The notes beneath the pieces are model-generated. The model had not been told where the DNA came from, ran no database searches, and saw nothing but the letters and a program-made list of their open reading frames with translations. A program made the position numbers and the translations under genes. A DNA stretch of 64,000 nt. Source: Streptomyces lydicus (lineage in GTDB: Bacteria; Actinomycetota; Actinomycetes; Streptomycetales; Streptomycetaceae). Shown here one piece after another: positions 63,865 to 64,000 of this stretch. How positions within the stretch are numbered: the stretch's first letter is position 1; every line of letters starts with the position of its first letter. The DNA is taken from positions 1 to 64,000 of the forward strand of contig NZ_JNZA01000031.1 in NCBI RefSeq assembly GCF_000717345.1, in the 5' to 3' direction.

Positions 63865-64000
63865 TCACAGGTTGCGCAGCGCGGGCAGCAGCTTGGTCTC
63901 CGCCCAGTCCAGGAACGGTTCCTGGTGGTCGCCGCCGATCTGGACCAGCGCGACCTCGGTGAAACCCGCGTCGACGTACGGGCGTACCGCCTCGACGAAC
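63865..64000 (-). CDS. C-terminal end of a probable LLM-class F420-dependent oxidoreductase (cut by window edge)
   Basis: The last 44 codons end ...GGDHQEPFLDWAETKLLPAL-R-N-L-stop. The spacing and the VDAGFTEVALVQIGGDHQEP block resemble the end of luciferase-like F420-dependent enzymes (glucose-6-phosphate dehydrogenase-type relatives), which have a very similar ending. The rest is beyond the window. It is 30 bases upstream of the phosphoketolase gene, so they may be co-transcribed. Confidence 0.65.
   Translation of the reverse strand, partial: FVEAVRPYVDAGFTEVALVQIGGDHQEPFLDWAETKLLPALRNL

Overview
The window is 64 kb of very GC-rich actinobacterial chromosome, almost certainly from a Streptomyces. 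The supporting evidence is strong third-position GC bias, many GTG starts behind GGAGG sites, a SigF-family sigma gene, the gvpO-A-F-G-J-L-S-K order, a MalFG-type transporter without its own ATPase, a 24-residue bL37-like ribosomal peptide, and several actinobacterial families (DUF6153, DUF6458, a truncated DUF574 methyltransferase). I see no tRNA, rRNA, CRISPR array, insertion sequence or prophage. Most of it reads as accessory or adaptive chromosome, not housekeeping core.

Left part (1-24 kb): a stress sigma factor (cut by the window edge) with its anti-sigma ATPase; a PucR-type regulator; a secreted protein of unknown function; a GH16 beta-glucanase behind an operator-like repeat; PobA (4-hydroxybenzoate hydroxylase); the bL37-like gene; a serine hydrolase; small redox and monooxygenase genes; a phosphoribosyltransferase-hydrolase fusion; a HAD phosphatase; a lipoprotein; a nucleoside deaminase; a unit of double ABM-domain membrane protein and berberine-bridge-type oxidoreductase, followed by DNA ligase LigB and a Nudix hydrolase; and a polyol/sugar ABC transporter with a dehydrogenase and a DeoR regulator whose promoter carries three phased repeats.

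Middle (24-44 kb): a STAS antagonist; a sialidase; a LysR regulator divergent from a three-gene lysine/pipecolate/2-oxoadipate catabolic cluster (FAD oxidase, HglS-type dioxygenase/decarboxylase, ALDH), where the ALDH N-terminus is replaced by a poly-C tract that looks like a sequence artefact; a sigma-like gene with an unknown partner; a truncated DUF574 methyltransferase; PTS-type dihydroxyacetone kinase (dhaK, dhaL, dhaM); three SpoIIE-type phosphatases; and a DUF305/DUF6153 pair probably linked to copper.

Right part (44-64 kb): a gas vesicle operon gvpO-A-F-G-J-L-S-K ending with a CsbD stress gene. On the opposite strand lie two genes with extreme charged tails that I take to be the gvpY/gvpZ equivalents. 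Then come a tripeptidyl-aminopeptidase-type hydrolase, Ku, a stand-alone LigD-type polymerase domain, a cysteine-free endonuclease III relative, a compact six-gene Mrp-like cation antiporter cluster without a full MrpA, a phosphoketolase, and the end of a probable F420-dependent oxidoreductase.

Recurring themes are general stress signalling (SigF/RsbW/STAS/PP2C/CsbD), DNA end repair (LigB, Ku, polymerase domain), and use of alternative carbon sources (aromatics, polyols, dihydroxyacetone, sialic acid, lysine, beta-glucan, phosphoketolase). All assignments are from reading the sequence and from family knowledge; no database search was run.
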